NCBI RefSeq assembly: GCF_010092505.1 | Contig: NZ_CP048021.1 | Span: 434,001-498,000 of the forward strand | Reading direction: 5' to 3' | Length of the DNA: 64,000 bases | Source of the DNA: Virgibacillus sp. MSP4-1 | GTDB lineage: Bacteria; Bacillota; Bacilli; Bacillales; Alkalibacillaceae | Shown: positions 52,459-61,649 of the stretch, in pieces | Layout: each line of letters opens with the position of its first letter | How positions within the stretch are numbered: position 1 is the stretch's first letter | Translations under genes and position numbers: made by a program | The notes under the pieces: model-generated | What the model saw: only the letters and a program-made list of their open reading frames with translations | What the model was told of the DNA's origin: nothing | Databases searched by the model: none

Positions 52459-53430
52459 ATGATTACCTTTCAAAATGTAAGTAAGACTTACGCTGATGGA
52501 ACGCATGCCGTAGAAAATATTGACCTCAGTATTAAAGAGGGCGAATTCTTTGTTATTATCGGTCCCAGCGGTTCAGGCAAGACAACAACTCTCAAGATGA
52601 TCAATCGACTCATTCCATTAACTGAAGGAACCATTTACATTCAGGGAAAAAGAATCAGTGATTATGATATTCACGAACTAAGATGGAACATCGGCTATGT
52701 CCTGCAGCAAATAGCTCTGTTTCCACATATGACGATTGGGGAAAATATAGCCGTTGTTCCTGAACTGAAAAAATGGAATGAGGATAAAATTTCGCAGCGC
52801 ATAGACGAACTGATGCAAATGGTTGGTCTTAAACCTGCCATTTACCGAAATCGTAAACCGGGGGAATTATCCGGAGGTGAACAGCAGAGAGTCGGAGTGA
52901 TCCGGGCACTAGCTGCTGATCCTGATTTAATTTTAATGGATGAACCCTTCAGTGCGCTTGATCCCATAACGAGAGAAAAGCTGCAGGACGATATCCTCGA
53001 TCTTCAGCAGAACATTAAAAAGACCGTTGTTTTTGTCACTCATGATATGCAGGAGGCCTTACAGCTTGGCGATCGTATTTGTGTTATGCGCGATGGAAAA
53101 GTTGAACAGGTGGGAACGCCGGATGAACTCTTACAAGATCCTGCCAATGAGTTTATCGAAAATTTTGTGGGATCGAATAGCCCTTTTGACAATCAGAAAG
53201 TAGACCTTGAAAACCTGGTTACTCCTGCATCTGAACGGAAACAGGATATTAAATATACATTACCTTCAAAAGCAACCCTCCAGCAGATATTTGATGGTTT
53301 ATCACGGGAGGATTATTTGCATGTAGAAAAAGGTGGACAAGTGATCGGCACCGTGAATCGCAGGCAAATCTTCGGCTATCTGGCCAATCAAGGAAAAGAA
53401 AGAGGGCAGCAGTATGAAACCATGGATTGA
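52459..53430 (+). CDS. Osmolyte-type (QAT family) ABC transporter ATP-binding protein
   Basis: A 323-residue ATPase: Walker A GPSGSGKTT, Q-loop, signature LSGGEQQRVG, Walker B LILMDEPFSALDP and switch His (VFVTHDMQE). It belongs to the OpuBA/OpuCA (glycine betaine, choline, carnitine) group; the tail after residue 240 is a short CBS-like remnant. ATG 52459 follows GAGGAG. Its end overlaps the next gene by 17 bases, so the two form a two-gene transporter. Confidence 0.9.
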   Translation: MITFQNVSKTYADGTHAVENIDLSIKEGEFFVIIGPSGSGKTTTLKMINRLIPLTEGTIYIQGKRISDYDIHELRWNIGYVLQQIALFPHMTIGENIAVVPELKKWNEDKISQRIDELMQMVGLKPAIYRNRKPGELSGGEQQRVGVIRALAADPDLILMDEPFSALDPITREKLQDDILDLQQNIKKTVVFVTHDMQEALQLGDRICVMRDGKVEQVGTPDELLQDPANEFIENFVGSNSPFDNQKVDLENLVTPASERKQDIKYTLPSKATLQQIFDGLSREDYLHVEKGGQVIGTVNRRQIFGYLANQGKERGQQYETMD

Positions 53431-54934
53431 TGTTTTTCAGAAAAGACAGGGAGAGCTTCTTAGTGCCTTTATTGAACATATCCAAATTTCTTTTATTTCC
53501 TTATTTTTTGCGGTTATCATTGCGGTACCGCTTGGTGTTTACTTAACACGTAAAGAACGAATAGCGGAATCAATAATTGGAGTAACGGCTGTCCTTCAAA
53601 CGATTCCTTCTTTAGCCCTACTAGGCTTACTGATCCCACTGGTTGGGATTGGAAAAGTTCCTGCAATTATTGCTCTTGTTGCCTATGCCTTGCTGCCGAT
53701 ATTGCGAAATACATACACAGGAATTAAAGACATTGATCCATCACTTCTCGAAGCTGCAACTGCCATGGGCATGAATTCAGTGAAAAAGCTGCGAAAGGTC
53801 GAGCTTCCCCTGGCGATGCCTGTGATTATGGCAGGTATTCGTACTGGAATGGTGCTCATTGTAGGAACGGCCACCCTGGCTGCTTTAATTGGTGCAGGCG
53901 GTTTAGGCGATATTATTCTGCTTGGCATCGACCGTAATGATTATTATCTTATTGTACTAGGGGCAATTCCAGCAGCTCTTTTAGCCATTCTATTTGATGT
54001 GTTATTGCGTAAAATGGAGAAGCTTTCTTTCCGTAACATTTTCAGGACAACCGGTGCGCTTGTGATCATTGCAGCATTGTTCATTGCAACTCCAACTTTA
54101 CTGAAAGAAGATCAGGAAACCATAGTAATAGGTGGTAAACTGGGAGCAGAGCCGGAGATTTTAATTAACATGTATAAACAGCTGATTGAAGAAGAAACAA
54201 ATCTGAATGTGGAGCTTGAGCCTGGTTTGGGCAAAACCTCATTTGTATTCAATGCCTTAAAGACAGGAGAAATCGATATTTATCCGGAATTTACCGGAAC
54301 AGCGATTGTACAGTTTCTTAACGAACAGGCCATCAGTACAGGTGAGCAGGAAGTGTATGAACAGGCGAAAAAGGGTTTGAAGGAGCAGTTTGATATGGTG
54401 CTTCTCGAACCTATGGCCTATAACAATACTTATGCATTAGCGATGCCTGAAAAACTAGCGGAAAACCGAGGTGTTCAGACTATATCAGATCTGAAGCCGA
54501 TGGAGGAGGAAATCACAGCAGGATTTACTCTCGAGTTTAACGACCGGGAGGATGGTTACAAAGGGATACAGAATTTATACGGAATAAATTTTGGTGAAGT
54601 CATCACTATGGAACCACAGCTTCGTTACAATGCCCTAGAGTCCGGAGATATCCAATTAGTCGATGCCTATTCTACAGACAGTGAAGTCCGTCAATATCAT
54701 TTAAGAGTGTTGGAAGATGATAAAAATCTCTTTCCACCTTATCAGGGAGCCCCATTACTCCGGGCAGAAACAATTAGCAAGTATCCTGAAATTAAGACCG
54801 CATTAAATCAGCTTGGTGGAGTCATTACGGATGACCAGATGCGGGAAATGAATTACCGTGTAAATGTTGAAGGTGTAAGTGCTGAAGAGGTGGCTCGGAA
54901 ATTCTTAGAGGACGAAGGATTGTTAGGGAAATGA
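53414..54934 (+). CDS. Osmolyte-type ABC transporter, fused permease and substrate-binding protein
   Basis: A 506-residue fusion: permease (about 1-210) with five or six membrane helices and the EAA loop EAATAMGMNSVKKLRKVELP, one further membrane helix (about 212-232), then an OpuAC/ProX-type binding domain (about 236-506; IVIGGKLGAEPEILINMYKQ, GEIDIYPEFTGTA). The binding domain is thus tethered outside the membrane. Fusions like this carry glycine betaine (OpuF type) or, in streptococci, ergothioneine (EgtU); the ligand here is not settled. Overlaps the ATPase gene. Confidence 0.9.
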   Translation: MKPWIDVFQKRQGELLSAFIEHIQISFISLFFAVIIAVPLGVYLTRKERIAESIIGVTAVLQTIPSLALLGLLIPLVGIGKVPAIIALVAYALLPILRNTYTGIKDIDPSLLEAATAMGMNSVKKLRKVELPLAMPVIMAGIRTGMVLIVGTATLAALIGAGGLGDIILLGIDRNDYYLIVLGAIPAALLAILFDVLLRKMEKLSFRNIFRTTGALVIIAALFIATPTLLKEDQETIVIGGKLGAEPEILINMYKQLIEEETNLNVELEPGLGKTSFVFNALKTGEIDIYPEFTGTAIVQFLNEQAISTGEQEVYEQAKKGLKEQFDMVLLEPMAYNNTYALAMPEKLAENRGVQTISDLKPMEEEITAGFTLEFNDREDGYKGIQNLYGINFGEVITMEPQLRYNALESGDIQLVDAYSTDSEVRQYHLRVLEDDKNLFPPYQGAPLLRAETISKYPEIKTALNQLGGVITDDQMREMNYRVNVEGVSAEEVARKFLEDEGLLGK

Positions 54935-55039
54935 TACGAAAGACCGTAATGGCTAACTCTGACAAACGGACATGCCTTTGCCTATTTTGCTGAAATTCAG
55001 TACGAACCCCCACAACAAAATATGGTAGAATAAAGAAAA

Positions 55040-55069
55040 AAGGGAGCTGCCATTTCGCTCTCTTTTTTT
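55040..55069 (+). terminator. Terminator of the osmolyte transporter operon
   Basis: AGGGAGC pairs with GCTCTCT (one mismatch), then a run of T. Confidence 0.65.
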
Positions 55070-55135
55070 CCAGTAAATGAAAATGAAAACACCATACATA
55101 AATGATTGTTGATAAGACAAACAGGAGGATCAGAC

Positions 55136-56092
55136 ATGTACAAGGAACCCATCTTTTTAAAACCCGTTTTTCAGGAACGCATATGGGGCGGGCAAAAATT
55201 ATGGACACAATACGGCTATCAAATTCCAAGTGAACAGACAGGAGAGGCCTGGGTGATTTCTGCTCATCCGAATGGCCCAAGCATTATTCAAAACGGTCCA
55301 TTGCAGGGCCACAATCTAAAGGATGCCTGGGAAAATCACGCAGAGTTATTTAATAAAAGCTCCAGTAATCATGACGCCTATCCATTATTGGTGAAAATTT
55401 TAGATGCCAATGATGACTTATCTGTTCAGGTTCATCCGGATGACAGCTATGCCCGGGAAATGGAAGGAGAGTCCTATGGCAAAACTGAGTGCTGGTATGT
55501 TCTGAGTGCTGAAGAAGATAGCGAAATTATTTTTGGGCATCATGCAAAAACCCGTGAGCAAATGGAGCAAATGATGGACCAAGGGAAGTGGAACGATTTA
55601 CTGCAACGTGTGAAAGTGAAGCAGGGAGATTTCATCTATGTTCCAAGCGGGACCCTTCATGCCATTGGAAAGGGAATCGTTATTTTGGAAACCCAGCAAA
55701 GCTCTGACATTACCTATCGAGTGTATGATTATGATCGTACAGATGATCAGGGAAATACACGAGAGCTGCATTTAGACAGAGCCAAACAGGTAACAACTGT
55801 TCCCCATAAACATGTGGACTTTAGCAGGGATAAGAGGGTTGTTGATGATTTAACGATCACAAGTCTTGCAGAGGCAGAATACTTTGCTGTTTCTCATTGG
55901 CACCTGAATGGCCGAACGATGCAAAAGCTGGACAAGGATTTTCTGCAGGTAAGTGTCATCGAAGGCAATGCGGAAATAACAGTAGAGGGTAAAACCTTTG
56001 AAGCCAATAAAGGCACACATTTTATTCTGCCTTATGGGATTGAAGAGTATGAATTAACTGGTGAAGCAGAACTTATCGTTTCCTGGACGTAA
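55136..56092 (+). CDS. manA: Mannose-6-phosphate isomerase, class I
   Basis: A 318-residue cupin-type zinc enzyme interconverting mannose-6-phosphate and fructose-6-phosphate. Zinc ligands lie in SVQVHPDD (Gln, His), KTECWYVL (Glu) and GTLHAIGKG (His); IWGGQKLW and EAWVISAHPNG are family-typical. ATG 55136 follows ACAGGAGGATCAG. Followed by an epimerase gene 73 bases on, probably same transcript. Confidence 0.94.
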   Translation: MYKEPIFLKPVFQERIWGGQKLWTQYGYQIPSEQTGEAWVISAHPNGPSIIQNGPLQGHNLKDAWENHAELFNKSSSNHDAYPLLVKILDANDDLSVQVHPDDSYAREMEGESYGKTECWYVLSAEEDSEIIFGHHAKTREQMEQMMDQGKWNDLLQRVKVKQGDFIYVPSGTLHAIGKGIVILETQQSSDITYRVYDYDRTDDQGNTRELHLDRAKQVTTVPHKHVDFSRDKRVVDDLTITSLAEAEYFAVSHWHLNGRTMQKLDKDFLQVSVIEGNAEITVEGKTFEANKGTHFILPYGIEEYELTGEAELIVSWT

Positions 56093-56165
56093 CAGAATCC
56101 ATCGTAAAGGTGCCTTGGATACAGGGTTGTGAATACTTATGTCGAAACCTTTGGAGGGGAGAGCT

Positions 56166-57203
56166 TTGCATGTTGAAACCCAATCCTTAAATAATGAATG
56201 GAAACTTTATAAATTGGTGAATGATCATGGTATGGAAGTTCATGTTTTAAACTTTGGCGGAATCATTACAAAAATTCTGGTTCCGGATAAAAAAGGTAAG
56301 CTTGAAAATGTGGTCTTAGGCTATCAGGGCATTGAGCAATATGAGCATAATTCAATTTTTTTAGGAGCATTAATCGGCCCTGTAGCTGGAAGAATTAAAG
56401 GGGCTTCCTTTCAACTCAAAGGACATATCTATCATTTAGAAGCCAATAACGGGAACCATCATCTTCATGGAGGCTCCAGCGGTTTTCACAGTCTGATATG
56501 GAAGGCACAGCCCTTTGAATCTGCAAATGAGTCTGGTGTGCATCTTTGTCATGTGCGTGAAGATGGGGATGGAGGTTACCCGGGTGAGGTAAGGGCAGAG
56601 GTCACGTATACCTTAACGAACGACAACGAGCTGATTCTCAATTACAAGGCGGTTACGGATCAATGGACACCTATCGCCTTGACCAATCACTCCTATTTTA
56701 ACCTGAGTGGAAATGTAAAGGACACCATTCATGATCATCAGGTCACCATTCAAAGTCACAGATTCGTGGAGCTTGATAAGGAATTGATTCCGACTGGAAG
56801 AATTCTTAAGGTGGAAAATACTCCCTTTGATTTTCGCAAGGGGCGATATTTGAGGGCTGGGATCCATAGTAGCCATGAGCAGAATCTAGTCGCAGGAAAC
56901 GGTTACGACCATTATTTTCTGTTTGATGAGAGTGAGCCAATCAAAGTAGTCATGAAAGATCCACGCAGCGGACGTATTCTGTCGGTTAAGACGGATGATC
57001 CGGGTATGGTCATGTATACGGGCAATCATTTACCGGAAGGCCTAAAGTTAGCGGAAGGAACGATGAAGAAGTATTCGGGTGTCTGCTTTGAAACTCAGAG
57101 CTCACCTGCATCCTTACATGAAGAAGGGTTTCCAAGTGCTCTTTTAAAGCCTGAGGAAACCTATCGAAGACGAACGGTTTTTCAGTTCGATACTGAGAAA
57201 TAA
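56166..57203 (+). CDS. galM: Aldose 1-epimerase (galactose mutarotase)
   Basis: A 345-residue mutarotase converting beta- to alpha-aldoses. Catalytic His in ALTNHSYFNLSG, substrate loop NGYDHYF, and the general-base Glu in GVCFETQSSP. An ATG at 56139 has no ribosome site, while the TTG at 56166 follows GGAGGGGAGAGC; the TTG is preferred. It follows manA, and the pair may serve hexose use. It shares a bidirectional terminator with the convergent AGCS gene. Confidence 0.9.
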   Translation: MHVETQSLNNEWKLYKLVNDHGMEVHVLNFGGIITKILVPDKKGKLENVVLGYQGIEQYEHNSIFLGALIGPVAGRIKGASFQLKGHIYHLEANNGNHHLHGGSSGFHSLIWKAQPFESANESGVHLCHVREDGDGGYPGEVRAEVTYTLTNDNELILNYKAVTDQWTPIALTNHSYFNLSGNVKDTIHDHQVTIQSHRFVELDKELIPTGRILKVENTPFDFRKGRYLRAGIHSSHEQNLVAGNGYDHYFLFDESEPIKVVMKDPRSGRILSVKTDDPGMVMYTGNHLPEGLKLAEGTMKKYSGVCFETQSSPASLHEEGFPSALLKPEETYRRRTVFQFDTEK

Positions 57204-57205
57204 AT

Positions 57206-57245
57206 AGGCAAGAGCAGATATCCTTTTCTGCTCTTGCCTTTACTT
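57206..57245. terminator. Bidirectional terminator
   Basis: AGGCAAGAGCAGA pairs with TCTGCTCTTGCCT between convergent galM and the symporter gene. Confidence 0.87.
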
Positions 57246-58679
57246 TCAAGATTTTTTATGTTCTTCTTCCTGTGCACCCCACCAGGCGACATTTTTCAGA
57301 TCTGGTAAATTTGAAATATTAAATTGCGGGTCTTTTCCTGCCTTTTTCTGTTTCACATAGTCATTTAACACGGCCATGGCAATTTTACCTAACAGAAGAA
57401 TCGCAATCAGGTTCACAACAGCCATCATAGCCATAAATAAGTCTGCCATATTCCAGACAATATCAATGGAAGCTCTGGATCCGAGGAACACCATAGCTAA
57501 TACAGCAAAGCGATAAATGTTCCGAAAAGGACCGGCATTTTTCATGAAGTCGATATTGGTTTCGCCATAGTAATAGTTTCCAATAAGGGAACTAAAGGCG
57601 AATAAGAAAATGGTAAGGGCAATGAAAATGGTGGCCCAGTTTCCAATTTGTGCACTAAAGGCAACCTGTGTTAGCTGTATGCCATCCTCCGTTACGCTCG
57701 CAAAGTCTTCATAAAGCAGAATGATAAAAGCTGTGAAGCTGCAGATGACGATCGTATCAAAAAAGACGGCCAGGGATTGAACCAGCCCCTGTTTCGCCGG
57801 GTGACTTACACCGGCTGTAGCCGCTGCATTAGGTGCACTCCCCATACCGGCTTCGTTGGAGAACAGCCCCCGCTTAATTCCCTGCATAAGGGCAACCCCC
57901 ATTCCACCACCGACAAATTGTTCAATGCCAAATGCATGCTGAAAAATCATCGTGAAAATTCTCGGGATTTCCGAAATATTCATTAATACGACGACAAAGG
58001 ATACAGCAATATAAATGACTGCCATAATCGGGACAATGGTACCTGATACAATAGCAATTCGCTTAATTCCTCCAAATATGATGAAACCTGCCAGAACCAC
58101 CAAAATGATTCCCGTCCATGTACGATCGATATTAAAGGCCTGTTCGACAGCCATGGAAATGGTGTTGGCCTGAACAGCGTTAAAAATCAGCCCAAACGTG
58201 ATGGTGATAAGAATTGAAAATAATACAGCCATCCATTTTTGGCCCAGTGCCCGTTCAATGTAATAAGCCGGACCTCCATGAAACCCATCTTCATCCGGAA
58301 CTTTATACACCTGAGCCAGGGTGCTTTCAATAAAAGCTGTCGCCATACCAATTAAAGCAACCACCCACATCCAGAACACTGCCCCAGGTCCACCAATAGC
58401 TACAGCTAATGCCACACCAGCCAGGTTACCTGTCCCTACACGGGATGCAATACTTATACTAAAAGCCTGAAATGCGTTTATCCCTCGTTTTCCACTTTGT
58501 TCTACAGCTTCTTCTCCTATTACTCCAAACATGTTTTTAAAGAGGCGGAATTGGACAAAACGACTGCGAAACGTGAAATAAATTCCTGCGCCAATTAATA
58601 AATAAATGAGAATATAATCCCAGAAAATTGTATTTCCAAAACTGATAATACTGCTTAATATTCGTTCTAACGTTTCCAT
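57246..58679 (-). CDS. Alanine/glycine:cation symporter (AGCS family)
   Basis: A 477-residue membrane transporter with about 11 hydrophobic segments. GTGNLAGVALAVAIGGPGAVFWMW, RGLFSNEAGMGSAPNAAATA and GYGE-type helices (NYYYGETN) mark AGCS proteins (AlsT/GlnT/YrbD), which import alanine, glycine or glutamine with sodium. ATG on the minus strand follows AAAGGAGTACACCAGG. Single gene. Confidence 0.92.
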   Translation of the reverse strand: METLERILSSIISFGNTIFWDYILIYLLIGAGIYFTFRSRFVQFRLFKNMFGVIGEEAVEQSGKRGINAFQAFSISIASRVGTGNLAGVALAVAIGGPGAVFWMWVVALIGMATAFIESTLAQVYKVPDEDGFHGGPAYYIERALGQKWMAVLFSILITITFGLIFNAVQANTISMAVEQAFNIDRTWTGIILVVLAGFIIFGGIKRIAIVSGTIVPIMAVIYIAVSFVVVLMNISEIPRIFTMIFQHAFGIEQFVGGGMGVALMQGIKRGLFSNEAGMGSAPNAAATAGVSHPAKQGLVQSLAVFFDTIVICSFTAFIILLYEDFASVTEDGIQLTQVAFSAQIGNWATIFIALTIFLFAFSSLIGNYYYGETNIDFMKNAGPFRNIYRFAVLAMVFLGSRASIDIVWNMADLFMAMMAVVNLIAILLLGKIAMAVLNDYVKQKKAGKDPQFNISNLPDLKNVAWWGAQEEEHKKS

Positions 58680-58991
58680 CCTGGTGTACTCCTTTCAATC
58701 TTACTTTTATTCGTTTACGTATGAATAAGTATGAACGGTTATGACCTCGTGTATTGCACAGGTTCAGAAGGGTGTAAAACTGGAGAAAGATGGGTGCTCA
58801 TATGTAACAGAATGCTCCAATTATATCGAAAATCAAAGGGTTTGTATATTTAAAAATTCAAGAAAATGTACAGAGACAAGAGGGTATACCTTTAATGTAG
58901 CCTTTGCAGGTACGCAGCTTTCCATACTGTAAAGAGATAGGTATTATCTGTTCATTTAAATATCAAAAAAATCAAAATTTTGTATAAAGGG
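58680..58991. other. Intergenic, no gene supported
   Basis: A 63-codon open frame at 58741-58932 has no ribosome site and no family features, so it is not called. No repeat was recognised. Confidence 0.45.
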
Positions 58992-59019
58992 TTGTTTTTG
59001 TTCATCGGCATGCTATACT
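58992..59019 (+). promoter_or_regulatory. Promoter of the xpt-pbuX operon
   Basis: TTGTTT (58992-58997), 16-base spacer, TATACT (59014-59019), starting transcription just before the first purine riboswitch. Confidence 0.55.
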
Positions 59020-59037
59020 GTACCTATCAATTCAATA

Positions 59038-59114
59038 TGCTTTTCATATAAATGCAGGAATACGGTCTGCAAGTCTCTACCGATTTACCGTAAATAAATC
59101 GACTATGGAAAGCA
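59038..59114 (+). promoter_or_regulatory. Guanine riboswitch 1 (purine class)
   Basis: P1 stem TGCTTT...AAAGCA, CATATAAA, L2 GAATACGG, AAGTCTCTACC, L3 ACCGTAAA and CGACTATGG. The specificity base, in GACTATG, is C, which selects guanine/hypoxanthine; adenine switches have T there. It departs from consensus at a few normally conserved spots (ATAAA for ATAAT, TACGG for TATGG, GTCTC for GTTTC). A long terminator follows. Confidence 0.9.
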
Positions 59115-59167
59115 GGGAACGGAAAAACGTGTCGCCATCAGGTGTGGTTTACTCTTTATGAGCGAGC

Positions 59168-59230
59168 TTAAACTGTCCGGTTTCCTTGTTTTCATATGTC
59201 GATGAAACAAGGGAGTCGGGCAGTTTTTTT
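59168..59230 (+). terminator. Terminator of guanine riboswitch 1
   Basis: AAACTGTCCG...CCTTGTTTTCAT pairs with ATGAAACAAGG...CGGGCAGTTT, then seven T: a long, slightly interrupted stem. Confidence 0.87.
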
Positions 59231-59273
59231 ATTAATTCTAATTCAAGGTTGGGCTTGAAAAATGAATAAGGGG

Positions 59274-59347
59274 TTTTTCATATAATCGCGGGAATATGGC
59301 CTGCAAGTTTCTACCGATCTACCGTAAATAGATCGACTATGAAAAGC
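59274..59347 (+). promoter_or_regulatory. Guanine riboswitch 2 (purine class)
   Basis: Closely matches the Bacillus xpt aptamer: TCATATAATCGCGGGAATAT, GGCC, GCAAGTTTCTACCG, ACCGTAAATAGATCGACTAT. C in GACTATG gives guanine specificity. Lies about 160 bases downstream of the end of riboswitch 1, with its own terminator. Confidence 0.94.
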
Positions 59348-59404
59348 AATGGGACGGGAAGGGCATCTTTTTATCCTTACCCGTACGATTTGAGTTGGTG
59401 AAAT

Positions 59405-59462
59405 AACTCGAAATGATTGCTTCTTCATGGAATGGGTGGAGATCGTCATTTCGAGTTTTTTT
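59405..59462 (+). terminator. Terminator of guanine riboswitch 2
   Basis: AACTCGAAATGA pairs with TCATTTCGAGTT, then seven T, just before the xpt ribosome site. Confidence 0.9.
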
Positions 59463-59481
59463 CTTAAGAAGGAGGATTCCT

Positions 59482-60069
59482 ATGCGACGGTTAGAGGAAA
59501 GAATTTTGCGTGATGGAAAGATTTTGTCCAGTACAGTATTGAAAGTTGACTCATTTTTAAACCATCAGATTGATCCGGAACTCATGAAGGAAATAGGAGG
59601 GACTTTTGCTCAGCGATTTAGAGAAAAGGCGGTTACGAAGGTTGTGACACTGGAGTCTTCAGGGATCGCTCCTGCAGCCATGACAGCCCTGGAGCTTGGA
59701 GTTCCCGCTGTATTTGCCAGAAAAAGAAAATCTCTGACACTGGCAGATGATTTGTATTCAGCGGAGGTTTATTCGTATACGAAAGAGGAGAGAAATTCAA
59801 TTTCCATATCCAAAGACTTCCTTTCCGCAGAGGACCGGGTTTTACTGATTGATGATTTCTTAGCGAATGGTCAGGCTGTGCTTGGGCTAAGTGAGATTGT
59901 AAAGCAGGCGGATGCCACCCTTGCCGGAGTTGGTATTGTCATTGAAAAAGGATTTCAGGATGGAGGTCACATTCTGCGAGAAAAAGGAATCCATATTGAA
60001 TCATTAGCCATTATCGATTCTTTATCCGGTCAGAAAATACGATTTCAGAAGGAGGATGTTACGGTATGA
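59482..60069 (+). CDS. xpt: Xanthine phosphoribosyltransferase
   Basis: A 195-residue cytosolic enzyme making XMP from xanthine and PRPP. The PRPP loop is [13 protein letters not shown]; the N-terminus [17 protein letters not shown] is typical of Xpt. ATG 59482 follows AAGGAGG (59469-59475). It overlaps pbuX by 4 bases (ATGA), so the two are translationally coupled. Expression passes two serial guanine riboswitches. Confidence 0.96.
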   Translation: MRRLEERILRDGKILSSTVLKVDSFLNHQIDPELMKEIGGTFAQRFREKAVTKVVTLESSGIAPAAMTALELGVPAVFARKRKSLTLADDLYSAEVYSYTKEERNSISISKDFLSAEDRVLLIDDFLANGQAVLGLSEIVKQADATLAGVGIVIEKGFQDGGHILREKGIHIESLAIIDSLSGQKIRFQKEDVTV

Positions 60070-61361
60070 AAACGGCAGCGTTAAGTTTTCAGCATCTTTT
60101 GGCAATGTACTCAGGGGCGATTTTAGTTCCTCTTATTGTCGGAGAAGCTTTAGGGTTAACTTCAGAGCAACTGACTTATTTAGTGGCAATCGATATACTC
60201 ATGTGCGGGGTAGCTACCATTTTACAAGTGTTAAATAATCGTATTTTTGGAATTGGTCTTCCTGTCGTGCTTGGATGTACGTTTACAGCAGTAGGTCCGA
60301 TGATTGCTATTGGGGGTCAATATGGTGTTTCTGCTGTATATGGGGCCATTCTTGCTTCAGGGGCAATCGTCGTTATTATTAGCGGGTTCTTTGGTAAATT
60401 AGTACGTTTTTTTCCACCGGTTGTAACAGGAACGGTAGTCACAATTATAGGTCTTACTTTAATTCCTGTAGCCATAAATAATATGGGGGGTGGAGAGGGA
60501 GCGAGTGATTTTGGCTCCATTTCCAATATTTCTCTTGCTTTCGGTACCTTAGTCTTTATTGTTCTGTTGTATCGTTTTACAAAGGGATTTATCCGCTCCA
60601 TATCGATTTTACTAGGTTTAGGAGCAGGTACGCTGGCTGGGGTTGTGATGGGAAAGGTCGATTTTTCTGCTGTAGGGGAGGCATCCGTTTTTCATATGGT
60701 AGAGCCTTTTTATTTCGGAACCCCGACATTTCAATGGTCAGCGATTTTAACCATGGTACTGGTAGCCATGGTTTCCCTGGTTGAATCAACAGGAGTATAC
60801 TTTGCTTTAAGTGATATGACGGATCAAAAATTAACGGAAAAGGATTTATCAAAAGGATACCGGGCTGAAGGGCTGGCAATCCTATTAGGCGGGATTTTTA
60901 ACGCCTTTCCTTATACGGCTTTTTCGCAAAATGTAGGGTTAATGCAAATGACAGGGGTTAAATCGAGAAAAGTTATTCTTTTAACTGGGATTATGCTGAT
61001 TACCCTTGGGTTTGTACCGAAAATTGCAGCTATCACTACGATCATCCCAACCGCTGTGTTAGGTGGTGCCATGGTTGCCATGTTCGGTATGGTTATTTCC
61101 CAGGGAATTAAAATGCTGAGCCGGGTCATTCCTGATTCCCCTGAAAACTCTATGATTGTTGCCTGTTCAGTTGGAATGGGGTTAGGCGTTACTGTTGTAC
61201 CTGAATTGTTTTCTCAACTGCCACAAAGCATTCAGATTTTAACAAGCAATGGAATCGTGGCTGGCAGTGTAACAGCTATTACGTTGAATATATTGTTTAA
61301 TAGGCTGCCTTCAGGGAAATCCTCCGGGGTAATCACCGAACAGGAAGCACAGTCCGCATAA
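60066..61361 (+). CDS. pbuX: Xanthine permease (NCS2 family)
   Basis: A 431-residue proton-driven purine transporter with about 12-14 membrane segments. [20 protein letters not shown], the conserved [10 protein letters not shown] helix and [11 protein letters not shown]-type segments fit the uracil/xanthine NCS2 branch. It shares its operon with xpt as in B. subtilis, so xanthine is the likely substrate. It ends with a strong terminator. Confidence 0.94.
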   Translation: MKTAALSFQHLLAMYSGAILVPLIVGEALGLTSEQLTYLVAIDILMCGVATILQVLNNRIFGIGLPVVLGCTFTAVGPMIAIGGQYGVSAVYGAILASGAIVVIISGFFGKLVRFFPPVVTGTVVTIIGLTLIPVAINNMGGGEGASDFGSISNISLAFGTLVFIVLLYRFTKGFIRSISILLGLGAGTLAGVVMGKVDFSAVGEASVFHMVEPFYFGTPTFQWSAILTMVLVAMVSLVESTGVYFALSDMTDQKLTEKDLSKGYRAEGLAILLGGIFNAFPYTAFSQNVGLMQMTGVKSRKVILLTGIMLITLGFVPKIAAITTIIPTAVLGGAMVAMFGMVISQGIKMLSRVIPDSPENSMIVACSVGMGLGVTVVPELFSQLPQSIQILTSNGIVAGSVTAITLNILFNRLPSGKSSGVITEQEAQSA

Positions 61362-61396
61362 GGAACCGATTTTTCAACAGGTTTATATCCATAATG

Positions 61397-61430
61397 AAAT
61401 CGCCTGGATTTATTTATCCAGGCGATTTAG
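61397..61430 (+). terminator. Terminator of xpt-pbuX
   Basis: AAATCGCCTGGAT pairs perfectly with ATCCAGGCGATTT; the T-tract is short. Confidence 0.82.
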
Positions 61431-61649
61431 TGTTTGTTCAGAGAAATAGGTATTCTATGGAGATAGTAAACCAGACGGCTAAGTCCAGTTCAAGGATGTT
61501 CAAAAAGGCTTAAAAACATTTCGCTTGAGGACTTTCGATGCTTCCCAGTTTGGAAATCATTCATGAATAATTCTGATTCATACACCGTACGAATGACGCT
61601 TAAGTTATGTTATAGTTACGTTAGAAAAAAGGTAAAGTAGGTGTAATGG

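Noticed and set aside
58741-58932. 63-codon open frame upstream of xpt
   Set aside because: No ribosome binding site, cysteine-rich but without family pattern, and located in a promoter-containing spacer; probably chance.
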